A DNA stretch of 64,000 nt, from positions 930,001 through 994,000 of the forward strand of contig NZ_CP012543.1 in the NCBI RefSeq assembly GCF_004803795.1, in the 5' to 3' direction. The translations under genes and the position numbers were made by a program. This DNA comes from Campylobacter rectus (GTDB lineage Bacteria > Campylobacterota > Campylobacteria > Campylobacterales > Campylobacteraceae). This document shows, piece after piece, positions 49,445 through 59,126 of the stretch (positions within the stretch are counted from its first letter, which is position 1; every line of letters begins with the position of its first letter). A model generated the notes under the pieces. The model saw only the letters and a program-made list of their open reading frames with translations. It ran no database searches and was not told the origin of the DNA.

Positions 49445-51094
49445 TTGAACTCGAAACCTAGAAAAAAGACCGCCAAAAAGCGCTCCAAAAAGGGGCGCTC
49501 GCGCGGCGGCCTAAAGCTGCTATTTTTCGCTTTTTTTATCGCTTGCATCTTGCTTGCGGGAGTGTTTTATTTCGCGGACTTTAAAACCGAAGCAAAAAAG
49601 AGCGACAACGCGCTAGTGGCCGGGCTCGAGCGGTATTTGGGCGATAAAAAGAACTCTGAAGCGTCCTCGCAAAAGAAGAATTTAAGCCAAAAATCAAGCC
49701 TCTTAGCTCCGAATATCTCCGAAAAAGCCGCCGCAAAAGACGAGCAAGCCGTATCAGGCGCGCACTCGAGGGCAAATTTGGCTGATATGGAAGTGCTTTT
49801 TGACGAGGCAAAAGCTAAAGGTAAAATAAAAATCGGCGGCGAGAAAGCTAAATTTGAAGAAAATGACGCTTTAAATTCGCCAAAAGAGCGGGATAAATTT
49901 GATAAAGAAAGATGGAGCGCACCGAAGATAAAAGATAAAATTTCGCTTGATAGCGGAAATTTGATCTCCCGCGATACCTCTGGGCTTGGCGAGACGGATG
50001 TAAAAAAAGGCGGCGACGAGTTAAATTCGTCAAATTTAAGACCAAAAAGCGAGCCCGCCAAATCCGCCCGAAATAGCGATAATGCCGTCAAATTTGACGC
50101 CTCTCGAATGCCTCAGAGAACGCATATTTTTGCAAATTCCGAAGCCGTGATCTTTGACGATACGCCTATGTTTGAAAATCTATCGCAAAATCAAGCTCAA
50201 AATCAAGCGTTAGAGCGGACGCTAAAAAACGAGAAAATCCATATCGAATTTAGCGATGCAAACGATCAGGTGGGGCAGGTTGGAGTAAAATTTAACGCCG
50301 AAAATACACCGCAAAGCGCCGAGCCAAGCGAGAAAGAAAAAGACGAAAAGAAAAAAGCTAAAAAAGAGGGCGAGGCTAAATTTGCGGGCTCGAATAAATC
50401 GGGCAAAAAAGCCGGCGCCGAGATAAAAGCCGCCGTAAAAGCGGGCTCCAAACCGCGCCTAGTCATCATCATCGACGACGTGGCGTATCGGCACCAAGCA
50501 GACGCGATCAGATCGGTAAATCTAAAGCTCACGCCCTCGTTTTTCCCAAGCACTTCTGCTCACCCCGAGACGCCTATTTTGGCGCGACGTTTTAGTTTTT
50601 ATATGATTCACTTGCCTATGCAGGCTCTAGGCGGTTTTAAGGGCGCGGAGATCGGCACTCTCACGATCAACGACGACTACGAAAAGATCGCTAAAAAACT
50701 GCAAAGCATCAAGCGAGACTTTCCGGATCTAAAATATATCAACAACCACACGGGTAGCCGCTTTACGAGCGATGCAGCCGCGATGGATAGGCTGATGCGA
50801 GCGGTGCGGGACGAAAATCTGATCTTCGTCGATAGCAAGACGACCTCGCCGACCAAGGTTTACGGCGCGGCGAAAAAATACTCGATGCCATACATCGCTC
50901 GCGACGTGTTTTTGGATCACGACGGCTCAAAAGCGGCGGTGCGAAAGCAGCTAAAATACGCCGTCGAGCTGGCTAAAAAGCGCTCCTACGCCATCGCGAT
51001 CGGTCACCCGCACAAAAATACGCTCGAAGTCCTGCGAGAAAGCGCCAAACTCCTGCAAGAGGTCGAGATCGTCTATCTAAAGGACCTTTTTTGA
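49445..51094 (+). CDS. Divergent polysaccharide deacetylase (YibQ-like), long-linker form
   Basis: A 549-residue protein starting at TTG 49445, the base after the ilvC stop. Lys/Arg-rich cytoplasmic tip, one membrane helix (about 24-45), a disordered linker of some 290 residues rich in Lys, Glu, Ala and Ser (about 50-340), then the divergent deacetylase domain: RLVIIIDDVAYR, TPSFFPST, HLPMQALG, NNHTGSRFTSD and IAIGHPHKNT. The linker is far longer than the 50 or so residues of simple YibQ proteins and may span the periplasm. Substrate unknown. Confidence 0.85.
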   Translation: MNSKPRKKTAKKRSKKGRSRGGLKLLFFAFFIACILLAGVFYFADFKTEAKKSDNALVAGLERYLGDKKNSEASSQKKNLSQKSSLLAPNISEKAAAKDEQAVSGAHSRANLADMEVLFDEAKAKGKIKIGGEKAKFEENDALNSPKERDKFDKERWSAPKIKDKISLDSGNLISRDTSGLGETDVKKGGDELNSSNLRPKSEPAKSARNSDNAVKFDASRMPQRTHIFANSEAVIFDDTPMFENLSQNQAQNQALERTLKNEKIHIEFSDANDQVGQVGVKFNAENTPQSAEPSEKEKDEKKKAKKEGEAKFAGSNKSGKKAGAEIKAAVKAGSKPRLVIIIDDVAYRHQADAIRSVNLKLTPSFFPSTSAHPETPILARRFSFYMIHLPMQALGGFKGAEIGTLTINDDYEKIAKKLQSIKRDFPDLKYINNHTGSRFTSDAAAMDRLMRAVRDENLIFVDSKTTSPTKVYGAAKKYSMPYIARDVFLDHDGSKAAVRKQLKYAVELAKKRSYAIAIGHPHKNTLEVLRESAKLLQEVEIVYLKDLF

Positions 51095-51858
51095 ACGTCT
51101 TAACGAGCATCCCGCGCGGTCTTTTGCGTCTTAAAAAGCCGCCGCAAAAGCTGTATTTTGAGGGAAATTTAGCCTTGCTTGAGCGTCCGATGGTCTCGAT
51201 CGTGGGCTCTAGAAAGGCAAGCGCTTACACCAGGCAGTGCGTAGAGGCACTGGCTAGGACGCTGGCAAACAGCGGCGTTTGCGTAGTTAGCGGAGCGGCT
51301 ATCGGCGTAGATATCGCCGCGCATAGGGGCGCATATCCGCACACGGTCGCGGTTTTTGGCAACGGACTAAATAAAATCTATCCTCCAAGTAACGCCAAAA
51401 TCATCAAAGAAATCTACCAAAACGCGCTGGCTCTGAGCGAATACGACCCTGACGAGCCGCCGCTCGCGTATAGATTTTTGGAGCGAAACCGCATCGTAGT
51501 CGCGCTCTCGCAAGCTCTAGTGGTCGCGCAGGCCGACGCCAAAAGCGGCTCGATGCAAAGCGCTCGCATGGCAAAAGAGCTTGGCGTGCCGATATTTACG
51601 CTGCCCCAGCGCTTAGGCGAGAGCGAGGGGACGAACGAGCTGGTAGCTAGCGGCACGGCAAATTTGATAAACGATTTTGACGAATTTGCGCTTCGTTTCG
51701 GCGGCAAACCGGAGTCAGCACAAGACGATGAGGTGATAAAATTTTGCAAAAACGGCGCGAGCCTCGATGTGGCTTTGGCGAAATTCGGCGATAAAATTTA
51801 CGAATACGAGCTCGAAGGCAAACTGCGCATATCGGGACTCACGGTGTTTGCGGAGTAA
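51091..51858 (+). CDS. dprA: DNA-processing protein DprA
   Basis: A 255-residue protein that protects incoming single-stranded DNA and loads RecA in natural transformation. The Rossmann core is visible: IVGSRKASAYTRQCVEAL, VVSGAAIGVDIAAHRGA, TVAVFGNGLNKIYPPSN, ERNRIVVALSQALVVAQADAKSGSM. Short version without extra domains. Starts at TTG 51091, sharing TTGA with the deacetylase stop. Confidence 0.93.
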   Translation: MNVLTSIPRGLLRLKKPPQKLYFEGNLALLERPMVSIVGSRKASAYTRQCVEALARTLANSGVCVVSGAAIGVDIAAHRGAYPHTVAVFGNGLNKIYPPSNAKIIKEIYQNALALSEYDPDEPPLAYRFLERNRIVVALSQALVVAQADAKSGSMQSARMAKELGVPIFTLPQRLGESEGTNELVASGTANLINDFDEFALRFGGKPESAQDDEVIKFCKNGASLDVALAKFGDKIYEYELEGKLRISGLTVFAE

Positions 51859-52932
51859 ATTTGGCCGTTTTTTGTCGCGGTTAAATTTAAAATTTGCGTT
51901 CGGCAAAACGTTTAAAATTAAGCCTGAATTTTATCAGCTTGTAGGCGGCTTGACGGTGACGAATTTTACTTGGACGATATAAAATTTGAAAGCAAAATTT
52001 TGCCGTGAGTTGAGAGATTTTTACGGAGCGAGATCGTCAAATTTGAACCTGTTTGGTGTCAAATTCGGTAAAATTTAAGTCGGCTGAATTTAAAAAACTG
52101 TCGATAAAACCGCTAAATTTTACTCAAAGGATTTTTGGAGTGCCGTAAAATTTTGCGTCGGCGTGAGATTTGCGGCGTGCGAGTTGGAGCTATTTTATGG
52201 ATTTTGTTTTTAAATTTGTCGCTTACAAATTGCGTGAATTCATTCGGACTAACATTTTTAGCGGCCGTTTTTTAGGCTGGCGAAGTTTGGGTTTTAGGAG
52301 GGCTGCGCCGACCCTACGAAGCGTTTCATAGGGAGGTTTTTAAAATCGGGTTAAATTTAAATAGCAAATTTGCGGTGAATCTGGCTTCAATGGGTTGTTT
52401 TTCGGATCGGTTTGTTAAAAATTGACATTGTAAAAGCTTAAGTTTATCTTAGAGTTTGAGCTTTTAAATTCGGTAAAATAAAAAAGCGACGGCAAATTTA
52501 AGCGGCTTTTAGTTTTAAATTCGTGCGGTTTGCGGGTGATTTTTAAAATTTAGGATTGCGTAAAATTTTCTTCGTGCGAGAGCGAAATCCGCTCACTCGT
52601 TTTTGCGGATTTTTTAAATTTACACGAGCTTGTTTGGAGTAACATTTTTGGCGGATTGCGCTTGCCGAGCCGTGCATTTTTGCAAGACGGGTTGCGTTTG
52701 TCAAGATTGGGCAAATTTGTGCGATAAATTTTACGGCAAATTTGTTTGCGGCGGGTTTAATTATTTCGGCAATCTCTTAAATTTGCCGCCTTGCGCGGAT
52801 TTATTTGTAATGCAAATTTGAGCTATCTGGTTTAATGTCTCGCAAAATCGGCAAACAGCAGCGATTTTGCGATGTAAATTTACCCGCAAATAACCGAAAT
52901 CAGGTGCAAAAATCAAAATCTAAAGGACGAAA
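51859..52932. other. Gene-free stretch between dprA and ruvX
   Basis: About 1.07 kb of AAATTT- and GCG-rich DNA. The longest frames lack ribosome sites and known motifs. In other Campylobacter these two genes are neighbours, so this looks like inserted and decayed DNA. Confidence 0.55.
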
Positions 52933-53307
52933 ATGAGCATAATGGCCATCGACGTGGGGCTAAAACGTATCGGCGTGGCGCTGGCTGTCAGGCAAACCGT
53001 GATGCCCCAAACGCCAGTGCTGCGCAAAAATCGCAACCAAGCAGCGCGCGACGTTAGCGCCGTTTTACGCGAATACGGAGCAAAAAAGCTGGTCGTAGGC
53101 GTGCCGCTTGGGGGACCCAGCGAGGACGAGATGCGGCGGCGGATCGAGCACTTCGTGTCGCTGCTCGAATTTGACGGCGAGGTGGTCTATCAAGACGAGG
53201 CGATGAGCAGCTTTGAGGCGAGCGAAATTTACGCTGAAAGCAGGCGCGACGGGCGGCTTGACAGTATCGCGGCGATGATTATTTTGAAGCGGTATTTGGG
53301 GCTTTAG
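52933..53307 (+). CDS. ruvX: Putative pre-16S rRNA nuclease / Holliday junction resolvase YqgF (RuvX)
   Basis: A 124-residue RNase H-fold nuclease, MSIMAIDVGLKRIGVAL with the first catalytic Asp at position 7, VVGVPLGG in the middle and DEAMSSFEA near the end. YqgF matures the 16S 5' end and may cut junctions. AAAGGACG precedes ATG 52933. Confidence 0.92.
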   Translation: MSIMAIDVGLKRIGVALAVRQTVMPQTPVLRKNRNQAARDVSAVLREYGAKKLVVGVPLGGPSEDEMRRRIEHFVSLLEFDGEVVYQDEAMSSFEASEIYAESRRDGRLDSIAAMIILKRYLGL

Positions 53308-53432
53308 GCGGGTTTGCGCAAAATTTGCGTGCAACGGTAGAGGTTGGCGGCAAATTTGAGTTTTTGCGTTAAGGCTGAGCGCCGACGGTATTTTTAAGGA
53401 AGCTGCCCGGCCGATCGTTGCTAGCGTAGAGG

Positions 53433-53516
53433 GCGAGTCAAATTTGACCTTGCGGGTTAAGCGCTCTACGGTTCGGCGTCAAAAGTACTCGGCGCAAACG
53501 ACTGCTTTAAAATTTA
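53433..53516 (+). repeat. 84-bp direct repeat, left copy
   Basis: Identical to 54461-54544 except at two positions. It ends exactly where the left terminal repeat of IS1595 copy 3 begins. Confidence 0.95.
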
Positions 53517-54411
53517 GACCCCCTTTAATTTAAGCTCACACAAAAGAGCAGCAAGTTACGATAAAAACTATGTTCTTGAAAAGCAACGAGCGTAGCGAAG
53601 TTAAAAAATAAGTATATAGTCCGTTCTCTAATTTCAGAGAAAAAATTTAGAGAAATTTTATGGTATTTTTCATCTGATATAGAAGCTGTAAAAATAGTAG
53701 AATTTACTAATATCTCAGAAAAAACAATCAACAAAATAACTAAAAATATCAGAATTTTGATGTCTAAAGAGTGTGCAAAGATAAGTAAATTTAGTGGTGA
53801 GATTTCCAAGCCCGCCTAGAAGCTTCGCTTTGAAATAGACGAAAGCTATTTCGGAGCTAAAAGGGTAAGGGGTCTTGTGCCTTAGCTTCATGCTACTGAT
53901 AAGACGCACTCTCTTTGAGAAAAGAGGTAGAGGCGCAGCAAATAAAACTCCAGTGTTTGGTATGCTTAAAAGAGACGGTAAGGTCTATACCCAGATAGTC
54001 AAAAACTGCTCTACTAGCGAGTTGATACCTATATTATCGGAGTTTAGTGAATTAGATGAGAGCGTTATATATTCTGATTGTTGGAAGGCCTATGATGGCT
54101 TGGTTGATTATGGAACCAAAGCTCACTATAGAGTAAAACATTCTAAGAATGAGTTTGCAAATGGTAAAAACCACATAAATGGCATTGAGAATTTCTGGGG
54201 ATATGCTAAACATAGATTATCTAAATTTAAAGGGATCTTCTCAAGCGTAGCGACGGTAGCGACCCCAAGGAAGCTAATTACTTCATCTTAAGGAATGCAA
54301 TACTAAAACTACACAGGAAAACTTATATCAGAAACTGTTGAAATTGATAAGAGGTCTTACAGGTAGCAAGACGAAGTCGCAGCTAAAAATCCGATTAAGT
54401 TTAATTGAGCC
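53517..54411 (+). mobile_element. IS1595-family element, copy 3, decayed and with short inserts
   Basis: Left end GACCCCCTTTAATTTAAGC, right end ..AATTGAGCC; about 895 bases against 780 for copy 1. The extra length is accounted for by five inserts relative to the copy 1 backbone (near 53579-53602, 53805-53831, 53873-53919, 54233-54270 and 54354-54385). No 8-bp duplication, only AATTTA at both edges. Confidence 0.85.
53607..54408 (+). pseudogene. IS1595 transposase with multiple inserts
   Basis: Pieces of the same transposase as copy 1: EIDESYFGAKRV around 53832, then GRGAANKTPVFGMLKRDGKV from 53928 to HINGIENFWGYAKHRLSKFK at 54230. The first half is more diverged (AEFTNISEKTINKITKNIRI) than the second. 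An in-frame TAG in the 27-base insert and frameshifts from the other inserts make it non-functional. Confidence 0.85.
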
Positions 54412-54460
54412 AATTTAAACAAGGCTCTTTGGCGGCAAAGGTGGCTTGATCGGCGGATTT

Positions 54461-54544
54461 GCGAGTCAAATTTGACCTTGCGGGTTAAGCGCTCTACGGC
54501 TCGGCGTCAAAAGTACTCGGCGCAAACGACTGCATTAAAATTTA
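54461..54544 (+). repeat. 84-bp direct repeat, right copy
   Basis: Matches 53433-53516 at 82 of 84 positions, 50 bases beyond the right end of the IS. A GAGCGCCGACG block precedes the left copy (about 53377) and follows the right one (about 54553), hinting at an older tandem unit split by the IS. Confidence 0.95.
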
Positions 54545-54565
54545 AATTTCTGCCGAGCGCCGACG

Positions 54566-55130
54566 TCAGATAAAGCGCCGTATCCAATCACCTAGAAATC
54601 GCATTTGCTCAGCTGTGCAAAACCGATGCTCCTTGTTTTTCTGACGGTAAGCGTTGTGCCGATCTGATTTGCGCAAACTCGCAAATCGTTTCAAAAGAGC
54701 TTGGACGATCCTTTTTGCCGTATAAAATATGCGTCGGCGCCGTCCGGCAAGCGGGATGCTCTCTGGCGTAACAAAGATGCTTTCACGAAAATTTTTCTTT
54801 AAATTCGGCATTCGGCTCGCTTTTATCTCGTAACTCCTCCTCGCTCGCGTTTGCCTGCGACATCAAGTTTAGGATCAAATTTTCCATATTTACGATATGG
54901 GAGATAAAATACGCCTTTTTCATACCTATACCCCGCAAGGCATTATGGTAAAAACGCGCCGATACCGTTTGCGACGATCGTCGCGGATTTGCGGTTTTTA
55001 AAAACGAAATCAAAATACGGCGCAAATTTCTCTTTCGCCTCGCGCGGCGAGCGAGCCTCGTAATCAAATCCGAGCACGTCGCTATCTGCAAAAAGCTGTT
55101 GGCAGCGACGCTTCTTTCGCGCATTCGCTT
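54566..55130 (-). pseudogene. Decayed alpha/beta hydrolase
   Basis: In three frames on the minus strand: DSDVLGFDYEARSPREAKEKF (about 55085-55020), ATIVANGIGAFLP (nucleophile region, Ser lost), then GMKKAYFISHIVNMENLI and SQANASEEELRDKSE, and finally TAEQMRFLGDWIRRFI at the end. This is the order of a small alpha/beta hydrolase, with several frameshifts. The 5' boundary is unclear. Confidence 0.7.
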
Positions 55131-55280
55131 TTGGTGTATATATGATTTGGTTTTACCTCTTTTTTGGGCGATGAAATACCTTTAAGACGCAAGTATTTTG
55201 TCGCAGGTCGTAAAAACGCTTTCATCGGTTCGGCGGTGCCCGGCCGCTAAAGCCTAAACGCGCTTTGATATTGTATTACT

Positions 55281-55709
55281 CTAAAATTTGAGCAGCCCAT
55301 CCTCGTCAAATTTAAAACCGGGCCCCCAAACCACCTCCCAGTAGTATCCGTCCGGATCGGCAAAATACGCGTGATATCCGCCCCAAAACGCATCTTGGGG
55401 CTCCTTGACGATGGTTCCGCCCGCCTTTTTTACTAGCTCTATGACGCTACCCACGTCCTCTTTGTTTTTTACGTTATAGGCTAGCGTGATGCCGCCAAAT
55501 CCGCTACCTCTGGGCGGATAGTTTTCGTCGATATCTCGCGCCAGCGCGCCCAAGGGATAGAGCTCAAATTTGGTTCCGGGCGTATTAAAAAAGCATACCG
55601 GCGGGTTGTCGTCTTTGCAATCCGTTTCGTAACCTAGGCCGTCTCTGTAAAATTTCAGCGCCCTTTGCATGCTTCGCACGCCTAGGCAGATGCAGGTTAT
55701 TTTGTTCAT
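55281..55709 (-). CDS. VOC (glyoxalase-like) family protein
   Basis: A 142-residue protein. ATG 55709 has GGAGG six bases ahead; the longer frame to 55787 is rejected. VOC pattern: ICLGVRSMQRALKFYRDGLGYE, FELYPLGALAR, GGITLAYNVKNKEDVGSVIELVKKAGGTIVKEPQDAFWGGYHAYFADPDGYYWEVVWGP cut into the usual two beta-alpha-beta-beta-beta modules. Members bind metals and act in detoxification; substrate unknown. It stands alone. Confidence 0.9.
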   Translation of the reverse strand: MNKITCICLGVRSMQRALKFYRDGLGYETDCKDDNPPVCFFNTPGTKFELYPLGALARDIDENYPPRGSGFGGITLAYNVKNKEDVGSVIELVKKAGGTIVKEPQDAFWGGYHAYFADPDGYYWEVVWGPGFKFDEDGLLKF

Positions 55710-55832
55710 TTTAGCCTCCGTTGCTTTTGGTTTATCGTATCGTTTTTGAGTTAGCGGCGTTTGTATCGGATTCGTCGCCGTAATCAAAGGGCTGCAAGTT
55801 TAGCCGTCAAATGCAAGTAAAATTAAAAAAAG

Positions 55833-56846
55833 CTAAATTTTATCTCCGTTTTGCGCTCCAAATGCATAAGCTTCATTTAAAATGCGCACAAGGGAGTCCG
55901 GTAAATATGGCTGCGGCAGCGTCCAGACGCGGATTTTCGGGTTTAAATTTATCGCCGCATTTGTATTTTTTAGCACGACTAGCGCGATCTTTTTTTCTAT
56001 CAAAAGCGCGGTCAGAGCGTCATCTATCTCGCCTAACAAGTTCTCCTCGATAAAGACGGCTCCCGGGCGAAAGATCATATCCTCTATGTGGCGTTTCACG
56101 ATGCTCCACTCGCTGCTTGGCTTTACGTCGATGCCGATAAATTCGAGATTTTTTCTAAGCACAAAAAAAGCATTAGGGTTCGGTTCGGCGACGAGGACGC
56201 TAAAATTTTTCGGATTTTTTATCTTTAGATTTTGCATGAGATCAAACTTATTATCCGAGAGCGTCATCGATATCTCAGTGCTCGCGCGTGCGCCGGGATC
56301 AAACTCAAATATGATTTGCGAGCCGTTTTGCTCGGCCAGAGTCTTTGCTATTTCGTAAAATTTACGGCTTTTTGCATTCATATTTACTTGCAATATATTT
56401 TTGTTGGCAAAAAAGTCGCGGTCGCAGTAGACGCTAAGCGTAAATTTGATGTTGTTTTTGTAGTAGTTCGAGAGCAAAAATTTGATCGTCACGGTCGAAT
56501 CCGAGACGTTTAAAAGGAAAATTTGGGCCATCGCGTCGATTAGTTTCGTTAGCGTTGCGATATCTGCGTAAAAAAGCCTAGGATAGGCGATGTCGTAGTC
56601 TAGCAGCACATAGTTTTTGTTTTTTTGTGCGTCCTCATTTAGCGAGGAGGTCAAAAACAGCAAACTCCCTGCGATATCGACTTCCCGAGGTTCGTTGGGT
56701 TCGTTTTTTTGCATTGCCGTCTCTTTTTTTGTTATGATTTTGTTTGACCTTAGCTTTTTATTTTTAAATTTATCATTAAAATAATAACCGCCGAGTGCAG
56801 CCAGATAAAGCGCGGCAAAAAGCAGAAAAATGCTGGCAAAGTTCAT
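55833..56846 (-). CDS. Membrane-anchored protein with degenerate kinase-like and receiver-like domains
   Basis: A 337-residue protein: one N-terminal membrane helix (4-24), a region (about 85-200) resembling the ATP-binding domain of histidine kinases (YADIATLTKLIDAMAQIFL) but without a clear N box or glycine boxes, then a receiver-like domain from about 216 (FSVLVAEPNPNAFFVLRKNLEFIGIDV). At the phosphorylation position the chain reads VFIEENL, with Glu instead of Asp, and the conserved Lys-Pro is QP. No phosphotransfer is expected. Two bases downstream of queA and likely cotranscribed. Role unknown. Confidence 0.65.
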   Translation of the reverse strand: MNFASIFLLFAALYLAALGGYYFNDKFKNKKLRSNKIITKKETAMQKNEPNEPREVDIAGSLLFLTSSLNEDAQKNKNYVLLDYDIAYPRLFYADIATLTKLIDAMAQIFLLNVSDSTVTIKFLLSNYYKNNIKFTLSVYCDRDFFANKNILQVNMNAKSRKFYEIAKTLAEQNGSQIIFEFDPGARASTEISMTLSDNKFDLMQNLKIKNPKNFSVLVAEPNPNAFFVLRKNLEFIGIDVKPSSEWSIVKRHIEDMIFRPGAVFIEENLLGEIDDALTALLIEKKIALVVLKNTNAAINLNPKIRVWTLPQPYLPDSLVRILNEAYAFGAQNGDKI

Positions 56847-56848
56847 AG

Positions 56849-57877
56849 CTAAATAACCAGCATCGCATCGCCGTAGGAGTAAAATTTGTACTTTTGCTCC
56901 ACGGCGGTTTTGTAAATCCGCATAGTCTGCCTAAGTCCGACAAAGCTCGTAACGAGCATAATTAGCGTCGATTTTGGCAGGTGGAAATTCGTAAGCAGGT
57001 AGTTTTGGCGGATGGGCCTGTTGTTTAAATTTAAAAACAGCCTGCACTCGCCGCTAGCTTTGCCGCTTCTGGCAAACTCCTCCACGCAGCGCGTCACCGT
57101 CGTGCCTACGCCTAGGAGCGGCTTATCTGAGTTGATTAAATTTTGCGTATCTTGCGGGATATCGTAAAACTCCGCGTGCATCTTGTGCCGCGTGATGTCC
57201 TCGCTCTCTACGCCCTTAAACGTCCCCGCGCCCACGTGCAGCGTGAGATAGGCTATCTCGCGGTCCTTCGCCAGCCCGGCAATCATCTCGTCGCTAAAGT
57301 GCAAGCTCGCCGTCGGAGCCGCCACCGCGCCTTCGTTTTTGGCAAACACGCTTTGATACCAGCTCTCGTCGTCTTTAGTGTCGCTTCGTTTGATGTATGG
57401 CGGCAGAGGCACGTGACCGATGTGAGATAGGATTTTATAAAGCGCGGCCGCGTCTAAAAGCCTTCCGTTTTGGCTAAATTTGACCGTGCGCGAGCCGTCC
57501 TTAAAGAGCTCGCAGACCTCGGCGGTTAAATTTTCGCTGAAATTTAAAATGCTGCCCGCACGGACCTTGCCTTTTATATAGACGCTAAATTTGCCGTCCG
57601 CAAGCGGTGAGTTTAGCAAAAGCTCCGTCTCGCCGCCGCTTTGTTTTTTGCCGAAAATTCTAGCTTTTACGACCTTGGTATCGTTAAAAATAATATCGCA
57701 AGGCGGTAAAATTTCGGGTAGGTCGCCGAATTTTAGATGTGAGATTTTTTCGCCGGCTCGCTCATAGACTAGCAGCCTAGCGTCCTCTTTGGGAAGAGTC
57801 GGGAAATTTGCGATGAGCCCCTGCGGTAGCTCGTAGTCGTAGGCGTCAAGCGAGTTTGGGTTTAAAATTTGACTCAT
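56849..57877 (-). CDS. queA: S-adenosylmethionine:tRNA ribosyltransferase-isomerase
   Basis: A 342-residue enzyme that makes epoxyqueuosine in tRNA wobble position 34. Clear family blocks: DYELPQGLIANFPTLPKEDARLLV, FNDTKVVKARIFG, LTLHVGAGTFKGV, NFHLPKSTLIMLVTSFVG. Normal length. Lies 25 bases downstream of tatC on the same strand. Confidence 0.96.
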   Translation of the reverse strand: MSQILNPNSLDAYDYELPQGLIANFPTLPKEDARLLVYERAGEKISHLKFGDLPEILPPCDIIFNDTKVVKARIFGKKQSGGETELLLNSPLADGKFSVYIKGKVRAGSILNFSENLTAEVCELFKDGSRTVKFSQNGRLLDAAALYKILSHIGHVPLPPYIKRSDTKDDESWYQSVFAKNEGAVAAPTASLHFSDEMIAGLAKDREIAYLTLHVGAGTFKGVESEDITRHKMHAEFYDIPQDTQNLINSDKPLLGVGTTVTRCVEEFARSGKASGECRLFLNLNNRPIRQNYLLTNFHLPKSTLIMLVTSFVGLRQTMRIYKTAVEQKYKFYSYGDAMLVI

Positions 57878-57902
57878 TTGGCTAGCCTACCCGGTTTCAT
57901 AG

Positions 57903-58658
57903 TTATTCGTCCTCTTCTTCTTCGCTGTTTTCTTGCTCCGGCTCTTCGTTTTTAGCGGGATTTACGCGGGCCGCTATAAAAATAGAAAGCCCGTAAAGAC
58001 CGATGAGAGGCACCGCCATCAAAAACTGGCTGAGGATATCCGGAGGCGTCATAACCGCGGCAAAGATAAAAATAACAATGATAGCATAGCGAAATGAGTT
58101 TTTGAGCATCCTATCATCGACTAGGCCGAGTTTAGCGAGAAAAAAGGTGATAACGGGAAGCTCGAACGCGATACCGAATGCAATGACTAATTTCGTAAAA
58201 AAGCCGACGTAGCCGCCGATGTTTAGCATCGCGGAAAATAGCTGTTGGCCGAAATTTATGAGAAAAGCAAAGCCGATAGGAACGACGACGTAGTAGCAAA
58301 ACGCCGCACCGATGAGAAACATAAAAGTCGCCGAAACCACGAAAGGGATGATGTATTTTTTCTCGTTTTCGTAAAGCCCGGGCGCTACAAACAGCCAAAA
58401 CTGCCAAAATATAATCGGTAGCGACAACAAAAATCCGGTGAAAAACGCCACCTTCATCGCTACGAAAAAGGGCTCTTGCACTTCGAGAAAGACCATTTTT
58501 TGGTTTTCGGGTAGGGTGTTTTGCAGCGGCGCGATGATAAAGTCTAAAATTTGATTCCAAAAAGTAAAACAAACGACGAACATCAAAGCGACGGTCATAA
58601 CGCTGATGAAAAGCCTTTTTCTCAGTTCTGTTAAATGCGGTTTTAGCTCTTCAAACAT
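57903..58658 (-). CDS. tatC: Sec-independent translocase subunit TatC
   Basis: A 251-residue membrane protein with six helices that binds twin-arginine signals. Start MFEELKPHLTELRKRLFIS with the conserved HLxELRxR motif, and SLPIIFWQFWLFVAPGLYENEKK. The last 20 residues are acidic (Glu-rich), an unusual tail. Coupled to tatB by TAATG. Confidence 0.96.
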   Translation of the reverse strand: MFEELKPHLTELRKRLFISVMTVALMFVVCFTFWNQILDFIIAPLQNTLPENQKMVFLEVQEPFFVAMKVAFFTGFLLSLPIIFWQFWLFVAPGLYENEKKYIIPFVVSATFMFLIGAAFCYYVVVPIGFAFLINFGQQLFSAMLNIGGYVGFFTKLVIAFGIAFELPVITFFLAKLGLVDDRMLKNSFRYAIIVIFIFAAVMTPPDILSQFLMAVPLIGLYGLSIFIAARVNPAKNEEPEQENSEEEEDE

Positions 58659-59062
58659 TACGCCTCTTTTTTCTCGTTATCGCCCAGCACGGCGTTTTTG
58701 ACGGCTTCGCCCGGGTTTTTGACCGCTTCGACGCTCTTTTTTACGTCGTTTAGGCCGTCCGTGATGCCGCTAGTGACGTCGTTTACGCCTTTTTTGAGCT
58801 CGTCGAGTTCCTCAAAGGTGAGCTTTTTTCGCACCGTTTCGGTGGTTTTTGCGATGCTTTCTTTGTATTTTTTCGCGTCCTCTTTGAGTTCTTGGATTTT
58901 TATCTCTTGATCGAAGCTGCTTTTTGCGTCATTGACCGTTTTTTTGACGGTTTTAAAAAATTTCGCTATCTCGACCATCGCGCTAGGAAGCTTATCAGGC
59001 CCTAAAAATAGCACTGCGATGACGGCTATGACGATGATCTCGGGTAAGCTCATGCCAAACAT
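58658..59062 (-). CDS. tatB: Sec-independent translocase subunit TatB
   Basis: A 134-residue protein: one membrane helix (MSLPEIIVIAVIAVLFLGPDKLPSAM) with the family's Glu early in the helix and LGPDKLP at its end, then an amphipathic helix and long coiled coil. TatB length and tail separate it from TatA. Stop overlaps the tatC start by one base. Confidence 0.93.
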   Translation of the reverse strand: MFGMSLPEIIVIAVIAVLFLGPDKLPSAMVEIAKFFKTVKKTVNDAKSSFDQEIKIQELKEDAKKYKESIAKTTETVRKKLTFEELDELKKGVNDVTSGITDGLNDVKKSVEAVKNPGEAVKNAVLGDNEKKEA

Positions 59063-59126
59063 TTTTTATCCTAAATTTTATTTTAAAGTGCTCATTTTAG
59101 CGTTTTTTATCTCAAATTTGCATAAA

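Noticed and set aside
53517-54411. 8-bp target duplication for IS copy 3
   Set aside because: Only AATTTA is shared at the edges, a very common word here; the eight flanking bases differ.
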